64,000 nt of DNA from assembly GCA_937921935.1 (NCBI GenBank), contig CAKZWQ010000026.1, positions 41,005 through 105,004 on the forward strand, written 5' to 3'. This document shows, one piece after another, positions 9,366 to 18,499 of the stretch (within the stretch, counting starts at the first letter, position 1; each line of letters opens with the position of its first letter). The DNA is from an uncultured Gammaproteobacteria bacterium (lineage in GTDB: Bacteria; Pseudomonadota; Gammaproteobacteria; Steroidobacterales; GCA-2729495). The notes beneath the pieces are model-generated. The model was not told the DNA's origin. It made no database searches and saw nothing but the letters and a program-made list of their open reading frames with translations. The position numbers were made by a program, and so were the translations under genes.

Positions 9366-10619
9366 TTAGAATCGACTTTTGGACATAAGGCGCAATTGAT
9401 TCTGCCTCCTGTCCCTGCGTTCGCTCAGTGCGAGGGAGCATAACAAAGCCAGCAGCAACCATAGATGGCGCCAATGCGTGCTATCGATAAAAAAGCTTTG
9501 CAGCAGGGTACCGGCCGTGCATGCCAGGATCACCGTTGCGTGGGGCCGCAAGGGCCAGTTTCGCGAAACCGTGCTCAACCCACCGATCATGACCCAGCCA
9601 AGGAAAGCGAGCAGGCTCAGTCCGGCCAGCCACCCGCCTTCGGTCAGGGAGTGCAGGTACAGGTTGTGGGTTTCCAGCCCGAATACCTCTTTGCTTCGTC
9701 CCGGCCCAACGCCCAGGGGGTTCTGGCCGATCATTGCCAAGGCCTCAAGCTGGGTGTCGAAACGTCCTCCCTCAGCGGTATCGTACTTTTGCACAAGTGT
9801 CGCCCGCTGGAAAAAACGGTCGCCCACAACATCTGTCGACACCGCCGCAATAATGGCTAAAGCAACGATGGCGCACATGACCGTCCCGGCAAGTAACCAG
9901 GTGATACGTTGACGATGGGCGGTCGCGGTCCACACGGTGATGCTGACGAACAGCATGAAGCTAACCGAGAAATTAACCCAGGCACCACGCGAGAAACTCA
10001 ACAGGACGCCCATGACGAAAAGCAGGAACAGGGAAAAATAGATAGCAACCTTGCGCCATGGTTGCCCAAGGATCTGGCTAAGGGCATAAATCGCAGCCGG
10101 CACGAGAAAAGGTCCAAAGACGTTTGCGTCCTTGAATGGCCCCTTGGCCCTCAGTCCTCCCTGCCATTGCTCGCCAGGTATCAGGCCCAGGTACTCCAGT
10201 CCGCCCCATAGGGTCGCTATCACGGCAGCTACCATGTATCCCAGCCATATGGCTCTTAACATTTTTTGCGGGTCGATGAGAATGACACTAACCAGCAGTA
10301 GCCAGGTAAGTACCATGTAGAGGCGGATTGAGAGAGAGCGCACCGTCGCGCCTGGATCTTCGCAGGCGATCGCCGCGAGAATATTGCCAGCCACGAAGCA
10401 TCCCAGCAGCAGTACCGGAATCTGAAGATCGCGAGGAAACCGATGACCATTCACAAGCACCAGCGCCAGCAGCGCTCCTGCAATCAGGTCATAGGGTGCG
10501 GGCTCTATGAAGACGACAGAGCTCGTCGCCAGCAGGATTGTCACGCAAATTGCTATCCACCCGCTGCGAGGTTCCGCCGATTCGTATTGCCACACTGAAT
10601 CGATTGGCTTGCCGGTCAT
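9366..10619 (-). CDS. O-antigen ligase/polymerase family membrane protein (WaaL/Wzy-like)
   Basis: 417 residues with about 10-12 hydrophobic segments. The Wzy_C-type core contains LLSFSRGAWVNF, a large periplasmic loop with GQNPLGVGPGRSKEVFGLETHNLYLHSLTEGG, and further helices. The RGAW and the His in ETHNLYL fit O-antigen ligases and polymerases, which use undecaprenyl-pyrophosphate-linked glycans at the periplasmic face. Sequence alone does not separate ligase from polymerase. As no other Wzy candidate is in the window, polymerase is plausible. It is first in the leftward cluster and divergent from the flippase gene. Confidence 0.85.
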   Translation of the reverse strand: MTGKPIDSVWQYESAEPRSGWIAICVTILLATSSVVFIEPAPYDLIAGALLALVLVNGHRFPRDLQIPVLLLGCFVAGNILAAIACEDPGATVRSLSIRLYMVLTWLLLVSVILIDPQKMLRAIWLGYMVAAVIATLWGGLEYLGLIPGEQWQGGLRAKGPFKDANVFGPFLVPAAIYALSQILGQPWRKVAIYFSLFLLFVMGVLLSFSRGAWVNFSVSFMLFVSITVWTATAHRQRITWLLAGTVMCAIVALAIIAAVSTDVVGDRFFQRATLVQKYDTAEGGRFDTQLEALAMIGQNPLGVGPGRSKEVFGLETHNLYLHSLTEGGWLAGLSLLAFLGWVMIGGLSTVSRNWPLRPHATVILACTAGTLLQSFFIDSTHWRHLWLLLALLCSLALSERRDRRQNQLRLMSKSRF

Positions 10620-10765
10620 TTCGATATTCTTTTATTAGCGGCGCCCTGTAGCTGGGAAAAGAGGCGCAGCTGCCAACTAAGTAGTATTACACTGTGGACC
10701 GTTTCTTTAGAATTGCAAAGTCAACGGACTTAAGTAAAGCATATTGTCTGGCGGCTTTCTAGATT

Positions 10766-12091
10766 ATGACTACTGATGGGCCTGAGCCAGAAAGCGATGG
10801 CGGTACGCGCTATGCAGAGTTCCGTAATCTGTTGCGCGGATCCGCGTTTATTTTTGGCTGTCGACTCGCTGGTGCTGTAGCGACATTTCTGACCCAGGTT
10901 TTTCTGGCGCGCTGGATGGGCGCGACAGAGTTGGGTTTTTATGTTCTGGCCTTTGCCTGGTGTTTGCTTCTCAGTACCCTGGCAGCAGTTGGTTTGCAGG
11001 TCGGCGCCGTTCGATTTGTTGGCGTTGCAGCAGAAAGAAACCAGCCAGAGGTGATCCGGGGGTTCGTCTACCGCGCGGGGCAAATTACGCTTGGTGTTGG
11101 ATCCCTGCTTGCGGTTGTTGGCATTTTCAGCTTGCTGTCAATCGAACAAGTCGTTGATGACGGCATTCTTGTCGCGCTTTGCATTGGCCTGCTGGCAGTG
11201 CCCCTCTTGGGATTGATGTCCCTGTTGACGGGCGTCGCGAATGGTTTCTCAAGTCTCTTGCTTGGTTTTTTTCCATCCAATGTCATACGCCCGCTGATTT
11301 TTCTTTCTCTTTGCTCCCTGGCCTGGCTATTAACAGAGGACCTGGGTGCCAGCGATGTCATGCTTTTGCAATTGCTGGCCATCGGCAGCGTCAGTCTCTA
11401 TATGGTTTGGGGCGTTGGGCGCTTGCTGGCCCGACGCGCCCCCGGACCGGCGGCCACTTACGACACGCGCCACTGGCTAAGGTCATCCGCGCCCCTGGTG
11501 GGCGTGGCGTTGTTTGGCGGCTATTTTCCGGAATTCGTGGTGATTGTCTCCGGTGGCCTGATGAGTCCCGCGGAGATTGCTGTCCTGCATGTCAGCTACC
11601 GGGTGGCCTTGCTGATTACATTTGGCCTGTTTGCCATTGATGCCTATGTTGGACCGAAGATAGCGCAAATGGCTGCGGCTGGAGACATGGAGGGCTTGCA
11701 GAGAGTGACCGTCACGGCTACCAGGTTACGTGCGTGGCCAGCCCTGGGTGCCGTAGTGCTGCTATTTTTCGCCGGCAGACCAATACTCGGATTATTTGGC
11801 CCGGAGTTTTCAGCCGGGTTCCCGGCATTGATTATCCTGGCATGTTCGCAATTGTTGCTTGCCGGCTTTGGTCCCACGACCCGGTTGCTTAGTGTCACGG
11901 GACATCAGGATCGCTTGTTGCCTGTTTTTGGTCTGGCTCTGCTCATGCTTGTTGTACTGGCCTGGATTCTGGTTCCATTATTCGGCGTTGTTGGAGCGGC
12001 CCTGGCGGTATTTGTTGATACCCTGATGTGGGCCGCCTGGATGCGCCTGATAGTGGTTCAGCAATTGGGGGTTCGTCCGACACCATTCTGA
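10766..12091 (+). CDS. Lipid-linked oligosaccharide flippase (Wzx-like, MOP superfamily)
   Basis: 441 residues with roughly 12-14 hydrophobic helices and the N-terminal pattern of polysaccharide biosynthesis flippases ([39 protein letters not shown]). The polysaccharide-synthesis C-terminal half is also present ([20 protein letters not shown] and [19 protein letters not shown]). It would turn undecaprenyl-pyrophosphate-linked repeat units to the outer face of the inner membrane, supplying the polymerase/ligase encoded divergently. The ATG has no strong ribosome site. Confidence 0.87.
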   Translation: MTTDGPEPESDGGTRYAEFRNLLRGSAFIFGCRLAGAVATFLTQVFLARWMGATELGFYVLAFAWCLLLSTLAAVGLQVGAVRFVGVAAERNQPEVIRGFVYRAGQITLGVGSLLAVVGIFSLLSIEQVVDDGILVALCIGLLAVPLLGLMSLLTGVANGFSSLLLGFFPSNVIRPLIFLSLCSLAWLLTEDLGASDVMLLQLLAIGSVSLYMVWGVGRLLARRAPGPAATYDTRHWLRSSAPLVGVALFGGYFPEFVVIVSGGLMSPAEIAVLHVSYRVALLITFGLFAIDAYVGPKIAQMAAAGDMEGLQRVTVTATRLRAWPALGAVVLLFFAGRPILGLFGPEFSAGFPALIILACSQLLLAGFGPTTRLLSVTGHQDRLLPVFGLALLMLVVLAWILVPLFGVVGAALAVFVDTLMWAAWMRLIVVQQLGVRPTPF

Positions 12092-12162
12092 TTGTCTCCA
12101 TATTGCATTCGGTAACGCAGGCTGCGAGCATCAGGGGCGAATTTGCACTCGGATTTTCGTTA

Positions 12163-12483
12163 GTGATAGTAACTACAACCCCGGAAATTATGGGGCGAAA
12201 TATTCAGGACTATCTTGGGATTGTGACGGGCGAAGCCGTCATGGGCGCAAATATTTTTCGTGACATGTTTGCTGGCTTGCGGGACATTGTTGGCGGGCGG
12301 TCCGGGTCTTACGAAAAGGAGCTGCGCAAGGCCCGCCAGGTGGCGCTGGATGAAATGACGCAGTGTGCCCGGGACCTGGGCGCGGACGCCGTTGTCGGCG
12401 TTGATCTAGACTATGAGGTCCTTGGTGGCCAGAACGGCATGTTGATGGTCAGTATCAGTGGAACGGCAGTAAAACTGGGGTAG
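12163..12483 (+). CDS. YbjQ family (UPF0145) heavy-metal-binding-like protein
   Basis: 106 residues from a GTG start chosen because the family begins at the VTTTPEI segment and is normally 103-110 residues; upstream in-frame starts would add an unrelated tail overlapping the flippase gene. Conserved blocks are all present: [37 protein letters not shown] and [17 protein letters not shown]. The family forms small oligomers of unknown role, often labelled heavy-metal-binding without firm proof. It lies 4 bases before the dienelactone hydrolase gene, so the two are likely one transcript. Confidence 0.9.
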   Translation: MIVTTTPEIMGRNIQDYLGIVTGEAVMGANIFRDMFAGLRDIVGGRSGSYEKELRKARQVALDEMTQCARDLGADAVVGVDLDYEVLGGQNGMLMVSISGTAVKLG

Positions 12484-12487
12484 AACG

Positions 12488-13330
12488 ATGCGGGTAATTA
12501 TCGGCTTGAGTTTTCTTTTTATCTTCATGCTTGCGGGCGGCGCGCAAGCCGATGACGACGTGGCTGCCATGGCCCGGGCCCATGCAGACGACGTGCCAAT
12601 AACAACGCCAGTAGCGAGCACCCGGCCTGTGCAGGCTGTGGAGTCTCAGACCGTTCAGTACGGAGAACAGGATGGTGAGGCGCTGACAGGTTTTCTTGCC
12701 GTGCCGGCGGGTGCGACCGGTGATTTGCCAGCTGTGATCGTGATTCATGAGTGGTGGGGGCTGAACGACAGTATTCGCCAGGTCACGGAGAGGCTCGCCG
12801 GCGAGGGTTACCGGGCATTGGCTGTGGACCTGTATCGCGGCGAAGTGGCAGACGAGCCCAAGACGGCAATGGGACTAAGTAGAAATTTGAGTGAACAGGG
12901 CGAGCAGGGCGAGGACAATTTACTGCAGGCTTATGCATTCCTCAGCGAAGGCGGCGCACCTCGGGTAGGCGTTATCGGCTGGTGCCTGGGTGGCCGCTGG
13001 TCCCTGCGCACAGCTTTGCTGCTACCTGACCAGGTAGACGCGACAGTTATTTATTACGGCAGACTGATTACTGATCCCGAGCAACTCGAGACTTTGCAAA
13101 TGCCTGTACTGGGCAACTTTGGCGGTGCGGATCCCATAATTCCTCAGGCTAACATCGAGGCCTTTGAAGGAACCATGCGTGAACTGGGCAAAGAGGTTGA
13201 TATAAAAGTCTATCCGGGTGCCAAGCATGCCTTTTCGAATCCTTCGGGCACGGCCTACGATGCTACGGCCGCCGAAGATGCATGGGCTCGCAGTCGGGAC
13301 TTTCTGGCGGCGAATCTGAAGCAGCCCTGA
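12488..13330 (+). CDS. Secreted dienelactone hydrolase family protein
   Basis: 280 residues with a signal peptide (about 1-22, ending AQA) and an alpha/beta-hydrolase fold of the DLH family. Visible are the IHEWWGLN segment, the nucleophile Cys in VIGWCLGGRW, Asp in FGGADPIIP and His in PGAKHAFSN, i.e. the Cys-Asp-His triad. Classical DLH opens dienelactones in chlorocatechol breakdown, but exported members act on unknown esters or lactones. Its stop codon sits in a perfect 6-bp hairpin (13322-13336). Function beyond hydrolase is uncertain. Confidence 0.88.
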   Translation: MRVIIGLSFLFIFMLAGGAQADDDVAAMARAHADDVPITTPVASTRPVQAVESQTVQYGEQDGEALTGFLAVPAGATGDLPAVIVIHEWWGLNDSIRQVTERLAGEGYRALAVDLYRGEVADEPKTAMGLSRNLSEQGEQGEDNLLQAYAFLSEGGAPRVGVIGWCLGGRWSLRTALLLPDQVDATVIYYGRLITDPEQLETLQMPVLGNFGGADPIIPQANIEAFEGTMRELGKEVDIKVYPGAKHAFSNPSGTAYDATAAEDAWARSRDFLAANLKQP

Positions 13331-13336
13331 GGGCTG
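13322..13336 (+). terminator. Short hairpin over the hydrolase stop codon
   Basis: CAGCCC, TGA, GGGCTG form a perfect 6-bp stem with the stop codon as loop, followed only by a weak T-containing run. It may act as a terminator between the converging genes, but lacks a real U tract. Confidence 0.3.
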
Positions 13337-13354
13337 TTCATCCCTGCCAGGGGC

Positions 13355-13861
13355 TTATTCGTCCTTGAGGCTTTCCTCGCCGGGACGGGGCTGTGCCGGT
13401 GCAGCCTGATCTCCGCAGTCGGCCCAGACATCCAGCGATTGGCTGATGGTGGACGTTTGTGCCGTGCCGTCAGCGCTGCGACAAGTGAGCGTGCCAAATG
13501 CCGTTAGCTGATCGCGGAGCAATTGCTCACCAGGTCTTGCGCAGGCCAGTGACTCGCGGATTCCGCGCAGTTGTTGCGGCGGAATGGTGAGCTGAATGGC
13601 TTGAGGCGAGATGACTCGCGGAGCTGACACGACAGAATCAGCCACGGATACAAACAGGCCGGCCTGGGCATCAGGATCCCCGCACTCAAAGCGGGCCTCC
13701 AGCCGAATTTTCAGGCTTGACGGCCCGTCCACCGGCAGCAGCGTTTCGCCATCCGGCTGCGCAATTACCTGGGCAAGTTCCAGCTGAGGGTTATCGGCGG
13801 CCGCACTTGGCAAAAGGCTGCCGATAGCCGAAAGCAGGATTAAAAGTTGGGCAATGGACAC
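13355..13861 (-). CDS. Hypothetical exported protein
   Basis: 168 residues from a GTG; no upstream ATG exists before an in-frame stop. The start is a signal-peptide-like hydrophobic stretch ending SAAADN, so the mature protein is probably periplasmic. Four cysteines (in FECGD, LACAR, LTCRS, WADCGD) could form two disulfides. The rest looks like a beta-rich single domain, and the tail is charged. I do not recognise the family. It lies downstream, on the same strand, of the inverted-repeat cluster and the small secreted protein. Confidence 0.6.
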   Translation of the reverse strand: MSIAQLLILLSAIGSLLPSAAADNPQLELAQVIAQPDGETLLPVDGPSSLKIRLEARFECGDPDAQAGLFVSVADSVVSAPRVISPQAIQLTIPPQQLRGIRESLACARPGEQLLRDQLTAFGTLTCRSADGTAQTSTISQSLDVWADCGDQAAPAQPRPGEESLKDE

Positions 13862-13920
13862 GAGTGATAGACAGATCTGGCAGGAAAGTTGCAGATTCTA
13901 TCAATCGGCGCGAAAGAAAG

Positions 13921-14102
13921 GCGGGGGCAACATGGCTGGGGGAGATATCTTCAGTCCTGACACGAAGTCCGATACTGGCCATGCTGCCCCCGCAGGGGGT
14001 GCTCCGGACCCAAGGGGGGTAGGTCCGGAGCGGTTGGCGTCGCCTTGCGTGACGCCATGGATTCCGCCGCCTGGGTTGGAGGATCTTTCGGCGGCGGGAT
14101 CC
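13921..14102. ncRNA. Cluster of strong inverted repeats, candidate structured RNA
   Basis: Four stems follow one another between two leftward genes. 13921-13936 pairs with 13978-13993 (16 positions, one mismatch that becomes a G-U pair in the minus-strand RNA). 14001-14010 pairs with 14022-14031 (10 perfect). 14036-14041 pairs with 14051-14056 (6 perfect). 14059-14071 pairs with 14090-14102 (13 positions, one wobble). CCCCC at 13987-13991 can instead pair with GGGGG at 13995-13999, giving two exclusive folds. No known riboswitch core was recognised. It could be a processed RNA, a leader of the downstream hypothetical gene, or a repeat element. Confidence 0.45.
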
Positions 14103-14118
14103 GCTTGCGACTAATTAC

Positions 14119-14430
14119 TTAGCCTCGTTTGCGCCAGCCCCGGTCTCGGCTCGCGAGCCGGTAGGCTCGCCGCTGACCGTTCAGTCGGGCGCTCAGTTTC
14201 GACGCAACGTTCACCTGCGTGTGCCAGGCCGCGCCCTGCGCGGTTGACTGCATATCGTTACGAAGGTCTCTTGCAGTTGTGTAAACCAACGGCTTCGCCG
14301 TGATGGTTATTTCCTGCAGGACTTCCTCAGCTTGCCCGACCGATGCGAGGCCGACACTTAGTGCCAGCGAGAGCACAGCGGTGGGCAGCGACGGGAATCG
14401 CGATTCGCGATTTATCGTCAATCTATTCAT
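14119..14430 (-). CDS. Small secreted protein with TonB-box-like mature N-terminus
   Basis: 103 residues. A GAGG ribosome site precedes the ATG at 14430. The signal peptide has a basic start, hydrophobic core near 17-32 and AEEV after the cut. The mature part opens VLQEITITAKP, closely like the start of mature TonB-dependent receptors (EITVTA), then a mostly helical, polar region with many Gln/Ala, and a basic tail (RDRGWRKRG). No barrel follows, so it is not a receptor, and no family is recognised. It has a good sigma-54 promoter upstream and a divergent sigma-54 activator, which suggests dedicated, inducible expression. Confidence 0.65.
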   Translation of the reverse strand: MNRLTINRESRFPSLPTAVLSLALSVGLASVGQAEEVLQEITITAKPLVYTTARDLRNDMQSTAQGAAWHTQVNVASKLSARLNGQRRAYRLASRDRGWRKRG

Positions 14431-14491
14431 GATTTCTGCCTCACCAGCTTGGATAGTTGTCTTCTTGAGTCACATGACTCGGGATCTATAT

Positions 14492-14507
14492 AGCAGGAAC
14501 TGTGCCA
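14492..14507 (-). promoter_or_regulatory. Sigma-54 (-24/-12) promoter of the small secreted protein
   Basis: Read on the minus strand, TGGCACAGTTCCTGCT matches TGGCACGNNNNTTGCW, with GG and GC separated by exactly 10 bases. Transcription would start near 14481, giving a leader of about 50 bases to the ATG at 14430. The divergent neighbour encodes a sigma-54 activator. Confidence 0.65.
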
Positions 14508-14553
14508 AGTATTCTTTATCAATAAATACAATAACTTATTAGATTTAAAGATC

Positions 14554-14637
14554 ACGGAATATCGTAATATACGGAAAACCGTAGCCAGATTGACGGAAAT
14601 CCGCGTAGAATCTGTGACCATGATCACGGTAGACCGT
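14554..14637. repeat. Four copies of ACGG-N4-CCGT palindrome (candidate activator sites)
   Basis: Copies at 14554-14565 (ACGGAATATCGT), 14571-14582 (ACGGAAAACCGT), 14593-14604 (ACGGAAATCCGC) and 14626-14637 (ACGGTAGACCGT). They lie 50-130 bases upstream of the -24/-12 promoter, the usual place for sigma-54 enhancer sites, and the last falls at the start of the activator gene. That layout suggests binding by its Fis-type domain and self-control. Confidence 0.6.
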
Positions 14638-16425
14638 AACCAGCAATTATTTCGGAAGCTGCCTGTGCTGGCTTGTCTGATGGATGGTGAAGGCCACCTC
14701 ACCGAGGCGACTGATGCCCTGCTCGAGCGCCTGGGCTTCGCCCGTGACGACTTGATCGGGCGCCGCCCCGAGGAACTCGCGACAGAAGCCAGCGCGCGTC
14801 GAATTCAGGAAGAACATCTGCCGTGTCTGCGCCGCACCGGCCGATTGGACAACGTGCCCGTGGCGTTTCGCGATCACGACGGAGCGCGCGTTTCCCTGCT
14901 GGCGACCACCGTGGTGAATCGTGACCACGACGGCTCCTTCCTCAATACCATGTCAGTTTTCACCGAGATCGCAGACAGCGCCCGTCTTGAGCGCCAGTAC
15001 CGGGATCTATACCAGTCCACCCCTGCCATGCTGCATACAGTCAATGCGGAGGGGCGGATCACGGCGGTTAGCAATCACTGGCTGGAGAAGCTCGGCTACA
15101 GCCGCGATGAAGCGATTGGCCGGCCCATCATGGATTTTCTCACCGACGAATCTAAGGTCTCAGCCATGCGCTGGACGATCGAGGAGGTCATTGCCTCAGG
15201 CGATCAGAAAAATGTGCCACGCCAGATGGTGACGCGTGACGGCCAGATCCTGGACGTGCTCATGTCGACTCGTGCTGAGCATAACCCCGTGGATGGGGCG
15301 CTTACTTTGCGGGTTGCCAGTAAGGACATGACCGAACGCAACCAGGCGGAGGCACAATTGCGCGCGGCCTATGACCAGATTGCCGAGCTAAAGGAAGAGC
15401 TTGAGCGGGAGCGTGATTATCTTCGTGAAGAAGTCAGTGTAGCCATGAACTTTGGCTACATCATTGGAGAAAGCCCGGCGCTCAAGTCCATGCTTGCCCG
15501 GATCGAATCCGTGGCGGCGACGCCCGCCAGCGTATTAATTATCGGAGAAACGGGTTCTGGTAAAGAGCTGGTGGCGCATGCGATCCACGCTCGCAGCGGG
15601 CGCGCTGATGGCCCGCTGGTCAAGGTCAACTGCGCATCAATTCCGGATGAATTGTTTGAAAGCGAGTTTTTCGGTCATGTGCGAGGTGCTTTTACTGGCG
15701 CGCACCGGGACCGTGTCGGCCGTTTTGAGCTCGCTGACGGGGGTACGATTTTTCTTGATGAGGTGGGCGAGATCCCCCTCAGTCTGCAGGGTAAATTGCT
15801 GCGCGTGCTGCAGGAGCGCGAGTTCGAGCGAGTCGGAGAAGAGCAATCCAGGACCGTTGACGTGCGTGTGATAGCCGCAACCAATAAGGATCTTGAGAGG
15901 GCGGTTGAGGCTGGCGAGTTTCGGGAGGATCTTTATTATCGTCTTAGCGTTTTCCCGGTACAGGTCCCCCCGCTGCGGCGACGCGGCGACGATGTGGTTA
16001 TGCTGGCCGTCCATTTTCTTGAGCAAACCTGCCGGGATTTCGGTCGTCCCCTTCCTTCTTTCACTCAGGGTCAGGTTGAACAGCTAAGGCGTTATGACTG
16101 GCCGGGTAACGTGCGGGAGCTAAAAAATGTCATCGAGCGTGCGGTCATTCTTTCCCACGGTGATACCTTGCGGCTGGACCTGGCGACATCTGACACAGAC
16201 CTGGTGCCCGACAATGATGAACCGGCTATGCCGCGGGCCGAGCGAAGCTATCTGACGGAAGCCGAAATGAAGGCACAACAAAAAGCCAATCTTCTGGCGG
16301 CTCTGGACGCCGCCGACTGGCGCGTGTCGGGCGCGGGTGGCGCCGCTGAGATGCTGGGGATCAAGCCCAGCACGCTGTCTGACCGTATTCGGTCCATGGG
16401 CCTCACGCGTCCTGCCAGCCATTAG
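14620..16425 (+). CDS. PAS-PAS sigma-54-dependent activator, Fis-type DNA binding
   Basis: About 601 residues from the ATG at 14620; a TTG at 14590 is less likely. Two PAS domains (about 10-115 and 125-245) are followed by a short coiled coil, then the AAA+ domain: Walker A GETGSGKE near 308, GAFTGA near 356 (the sigma-54 contact loop) and Walker [13 protein letters not shown] Fis-type helix-turn-helix ends the protein ([20 protein letters not shown]). PAS domains sense small ligands, redox or haem; there is no receiver domain, so it is not a response regulator. Its start region carries the palindromes described above. Most likely target: the divergent small secreted protein. Confidence 0.93.
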   Translation: MITVDRNQQLFRKLPVLACLMDGEGHLTEATDALLERLGFARDDLIGRRPEELATEASARRIQEEHLPCLRRTGRLDNVPVAFRDHDGARVSLLATTVVNRDHDGSFLNTMSVFTEIADSARLERQYRDLYQSTPAMLHTVNAEGRITAVSNHWLEKLGYSRDEAIGRPIMDFLTDESKVSAMRWTIEEVIASGDQKNVPRQMVTRDGQILDVLMSTRAEHNPVDGALTLRVASKDMTERNQAEAQLRAAYDQIAELKEELERERDYLREEVSVAMNFGYIIGESPALKSMLARIESVAATPASVLIIGETGSGKELVAHAIHARSGRADGPLVKVNCASIPDELFESEFFGHVRGAFTGAHRDRVGRFELADGGTIFLDEVGEIPLSLQGKLLRVLQEREFERVGEEQSRTVDVRVIAATNKDLERAVEAGEFREDLYYRLSVFPVQVPPLRRRGDDVVMLAVHFLEQTCRDFGRPLPSFTQGQVEQLRRYDWPGNVRELKNVIERAVILSHGDTLRLDLATSDTDLVPDNDEPAMPRAERSYLTEAEMKAQQKANLLAALDAADWRVSGAGGAAEMLGIKPSTLSDRIRSMGLTRPASH

Positions 16426-16435
16426 ACTGGGATCC

Positions 16436-17881
16436 ATGCGAATTCTCCGTTACCTGGCCTATGCCCTGAAGTGCCTGCTGATGTCGCTTCTGGTGCCCGG
16501 TGTTGGTCTGGCAGAAGTCTTGAGCGAGCCACCGGCATCAGTCGCCCGGATTCTGCAGGCCTATAACCTGCCATCGCACAGCTACAGTGCCTGGGTACAG
16601 CCTTTGGATGCTGACGAGCCTGTGCTGGCTATCAATGCCGACGTTCCGCGGAATCCGGCATCTACCATCAAACTACTGACAACTTTTCTTGCCCTTGAAG
16701 ATCTTGGCCCGGCCTACACGTGGCGAACACAAGCCTACCTGGGCGGCAGCCTGGACAATGGTCGTCTGTCCGGCGATCTGTACCTGAAAGGCTATGGCGA
16801 TCCGTATCTGGTGACGGAGCGAGTCTGGCTCTTGCTGAGAGCTTTGCGGCAGCGGGGCTTGCAGACCATCGCCGGGGATCTGGTCATCGATAATAGCTAT
16901 TTTGATTTGCCAGATATGAATTCGGGGGACTTCGATGGCCAGCCCTATCGCGTTTATAACGTGGTGCCTGATGCCTTTCTGATCAACTTTCGGGCAATAA
17001 ATTTCGTATTTCGCCCGGACCCGGCAGCTAACACTGTGCAAATCGTCGCGGACCCAGCGCCGGCCAATCTTGAGATTCGTAATCAGTTGAGTCTTGGTCG
17101 GGGGCGTTGTGGCGGCTACCAGGGCGGCATTCGCGTCTCCCCGGGTGAGGTGGAGAGTGGTGGTGTCGTCACTTTTTCGGGTCGATTTGGTCGGGACTGC
17201 CCCGAGTATCGTCTGTCACGCTCGGTGATGAGTTCCGGTGAATTCTCTTATGGCGTTCTACGTGGCCTATGGGAGGAGAACGGCGGTGAGCTGTCGGGTG
17301 GTTATCGGCAGGCGCCGGTACCCGAGGAGTGGGATGCTTTCTACGAGTTCGATTCGCCTCCCGTGAGCGAAATTATCCGCCGCGTGAATAAATGGAGTAA
17401 CAACGTCATGACGCGGCAAATTTTTCTGACCATGGGGGCAGAAAAGTTTGGTGCGCCTGCCACCATCGAAAAGGCGCGAGATGCGGCCGCCTCCGCGCTG
17501 GCTAGCCGCGGTCTGGATTTTCCTGAGCTCACCCTGGATAACGGCGCTGGCTTGTCGCGGGATACACGGATCTCCGCCCGTAATCTGGGGCGCCTGCTAC
17601 TGGCTGCCCACGATAGTCCCTTTAAGGCGGAGTACGAGTCCTCCCTGGCCCTCTCAGGCCTGGATGGCACCATGCGGCGACGCTTTCGTAATGATGAATT
17701 AACGGGCAAGTCTCATCTGAAAACAGGTCGTTTGAATGGCGTGTTCGCTATGGCGGGCTATTTGCAGGCGCGATCCGGCCGGGAGTTTATTGTGGTCGCT
17801 ATCCAGAATCATCCCCAGGCACATCGTGGCCCAGGTGAAGAGGCGCATAGTGCCCTGATGCGCTGGGTCTACACGCAATGA
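16436..17881 (+). CDS. dacB: D-alanyl-D-alanine carboxypeptidase/endopeptidase (PBP4, peptidase S13)
   Basis: 481 residues from the ATG just after the activator's stop; an earlier in-frame start would run inside the activator gene. A signal peptide ends near VGLAEV. The three active-site motifs of penicillin-binding proteins are present: STIK near 74-77, SNN near 321 and KTG near 428. The insertion between the first two is that of the S13 class. It trims or cleaves peptidoglycan stem peptides in the periplasm. Its stop overlaps the next start (ATGA), so the SH3 protein is coupled to it. Confidence 0.93.
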   Translation: MRILRYLAYALKCLLMSLLVPGVGLAEVLSEPPASVARILQAYNLPSHSYSAWVQPLDADEPVLAINADVPRNPASTIKLLTTFLALEDLGPAYTWRTQAYLGGSLDNGRLSGDLYLKGYGDPYLVTERVWLLLRALRQRGLQTIAGDLVIDNSYFDLPDMNSGDFDGQPYRVYNVVPDAFLINFRAINFVFRPDPAANTVQIVADPAPANLEIRNQLSLGRGRCGGYQGGIRVSPGEVESGGVVTFSGRFGRDCPEYRLSRSVMSSGEFSYGVLRGLWEENGGELSGGYRQAPVPEEWDAFYEFDSPPVSEIIRRVNKWSNNVMTRQIFLTMGAEKFGAPATIEKARDAAASALASRGLDFPELTLDNGAGLSRDTRISARNLGRLLLAAHDSPFKAEYESSLALSGLDGTMRRRFRNDELTGKSHLKTGRLNGVFAMAGYLQARSGREFIVVAIQNHPQAHRGPGEEAHSALMRWVYTQ

Positions 17882-18477
17882 TCCGACGACTGTTGCTGCT
17901 GGCGCCGTTCGCCTGTCTGGTCATGCTGCAGGCAGTTGCTGAGACGGCCTACGTGACAGACCGACTGCAACTAGGCGTGCATGCAGCGCCTGACACCAGT
18001 GATCGCGCCTTTACCTCTTTGAAGAGCGGAGAGGCCATGGACGTCCTGGAGCGAAACAGATCCTTTGTGCGCGTGCGGCTCGCAGATGGCCGGGAAGGTT
18101 GGGTACGGGGCGCATTTCTACTGGATGAAGAGCCTGCCGTCCTGCAGGTGGCCAAGCTCACAAAAGAGCGCGACCGACTCGCAGCTGAGCTGGATTCTCG
18201 CCAGGGCAACGGCGCTGATCAGGCTGTCGTGATGAACCAACTGCGCCGGGAAGCTCAGCAGGCTCGCGGCCAGGCAGAGACAGCCCGGGCGGAACTGGCC
18301 GATTTGCGCAAGGCAACGGTTGAGCTGCGCGCTGAGGCTGCCCGCTATCGGTTCAGCGTGCCCATGGTGTGGCTGTTCATCACGACTCTCGGCGCATTAC
18401 TGCTAGGTGGCTTGATTGCCTGGCGGTGGTTTGATCGGCGCAGCCGCCGCCGCCATGGCGGATTTCGCATATATTGA
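17878..18477 (+). CDS. TIGR04211-type SH3 domain protein (YgiM-like)
   Basis: 199 residues: signal peptide (to about 21), a bacterial SH3 domain (TDRLQLGVHAAPDTSDRAFT to GREGWVRGAFLLDE), a coiled coil (about 95-155) and one C-terminal membrane helix (VWLFITTLGALLLGGLIAW) with a basic tail. This is the layout of the YgiM/TIGR04211 family, thought to sit in the inner membrane with the SH3 domain in the periplasm, possibly touching cell-wall peptides. Coupling to the PBP4 gene fits a cell-wall role, which remains inference. Confidence 0.88.
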   Translation: MIRRLLLLAPFACLVMLQAVAETAYVTDRLQLGVHAAPDTSDRAFTSLKSGEAMDVLERNRSFVRVRLADGREGWVRGAFLLDEEPAVLQVAKLTKERDRLAAELDSRQGNGADQAVVMNQLRREAQQARGQAETARAELADLRKATVELRAEAARYRFSVPMVWLFITTLGALLLGGLIAWRWFDRRSRRRHGGFRIY

Positions 18478-18499
18478 GGCGCCGCGTGGGCTTGCAGGG

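Noticed and set aside
1..12091. Exosortase/PEP-CTERM-type polysaccharide locus
   Set aside because: No exosortase, PEP-CTERM protein or PrsK/PrsR-type regulator is present; the content fits a general Wzx/Wzy system.
13854..14114. An 86-codon open frame on the plus strand across the inverted-repeat cluster
   Set aside because: Its codons are dictated by the stems (Pro/Gly-rich chain), it has no ribosome site, and it overlaps the start of the exported-protein gene on the other strand.
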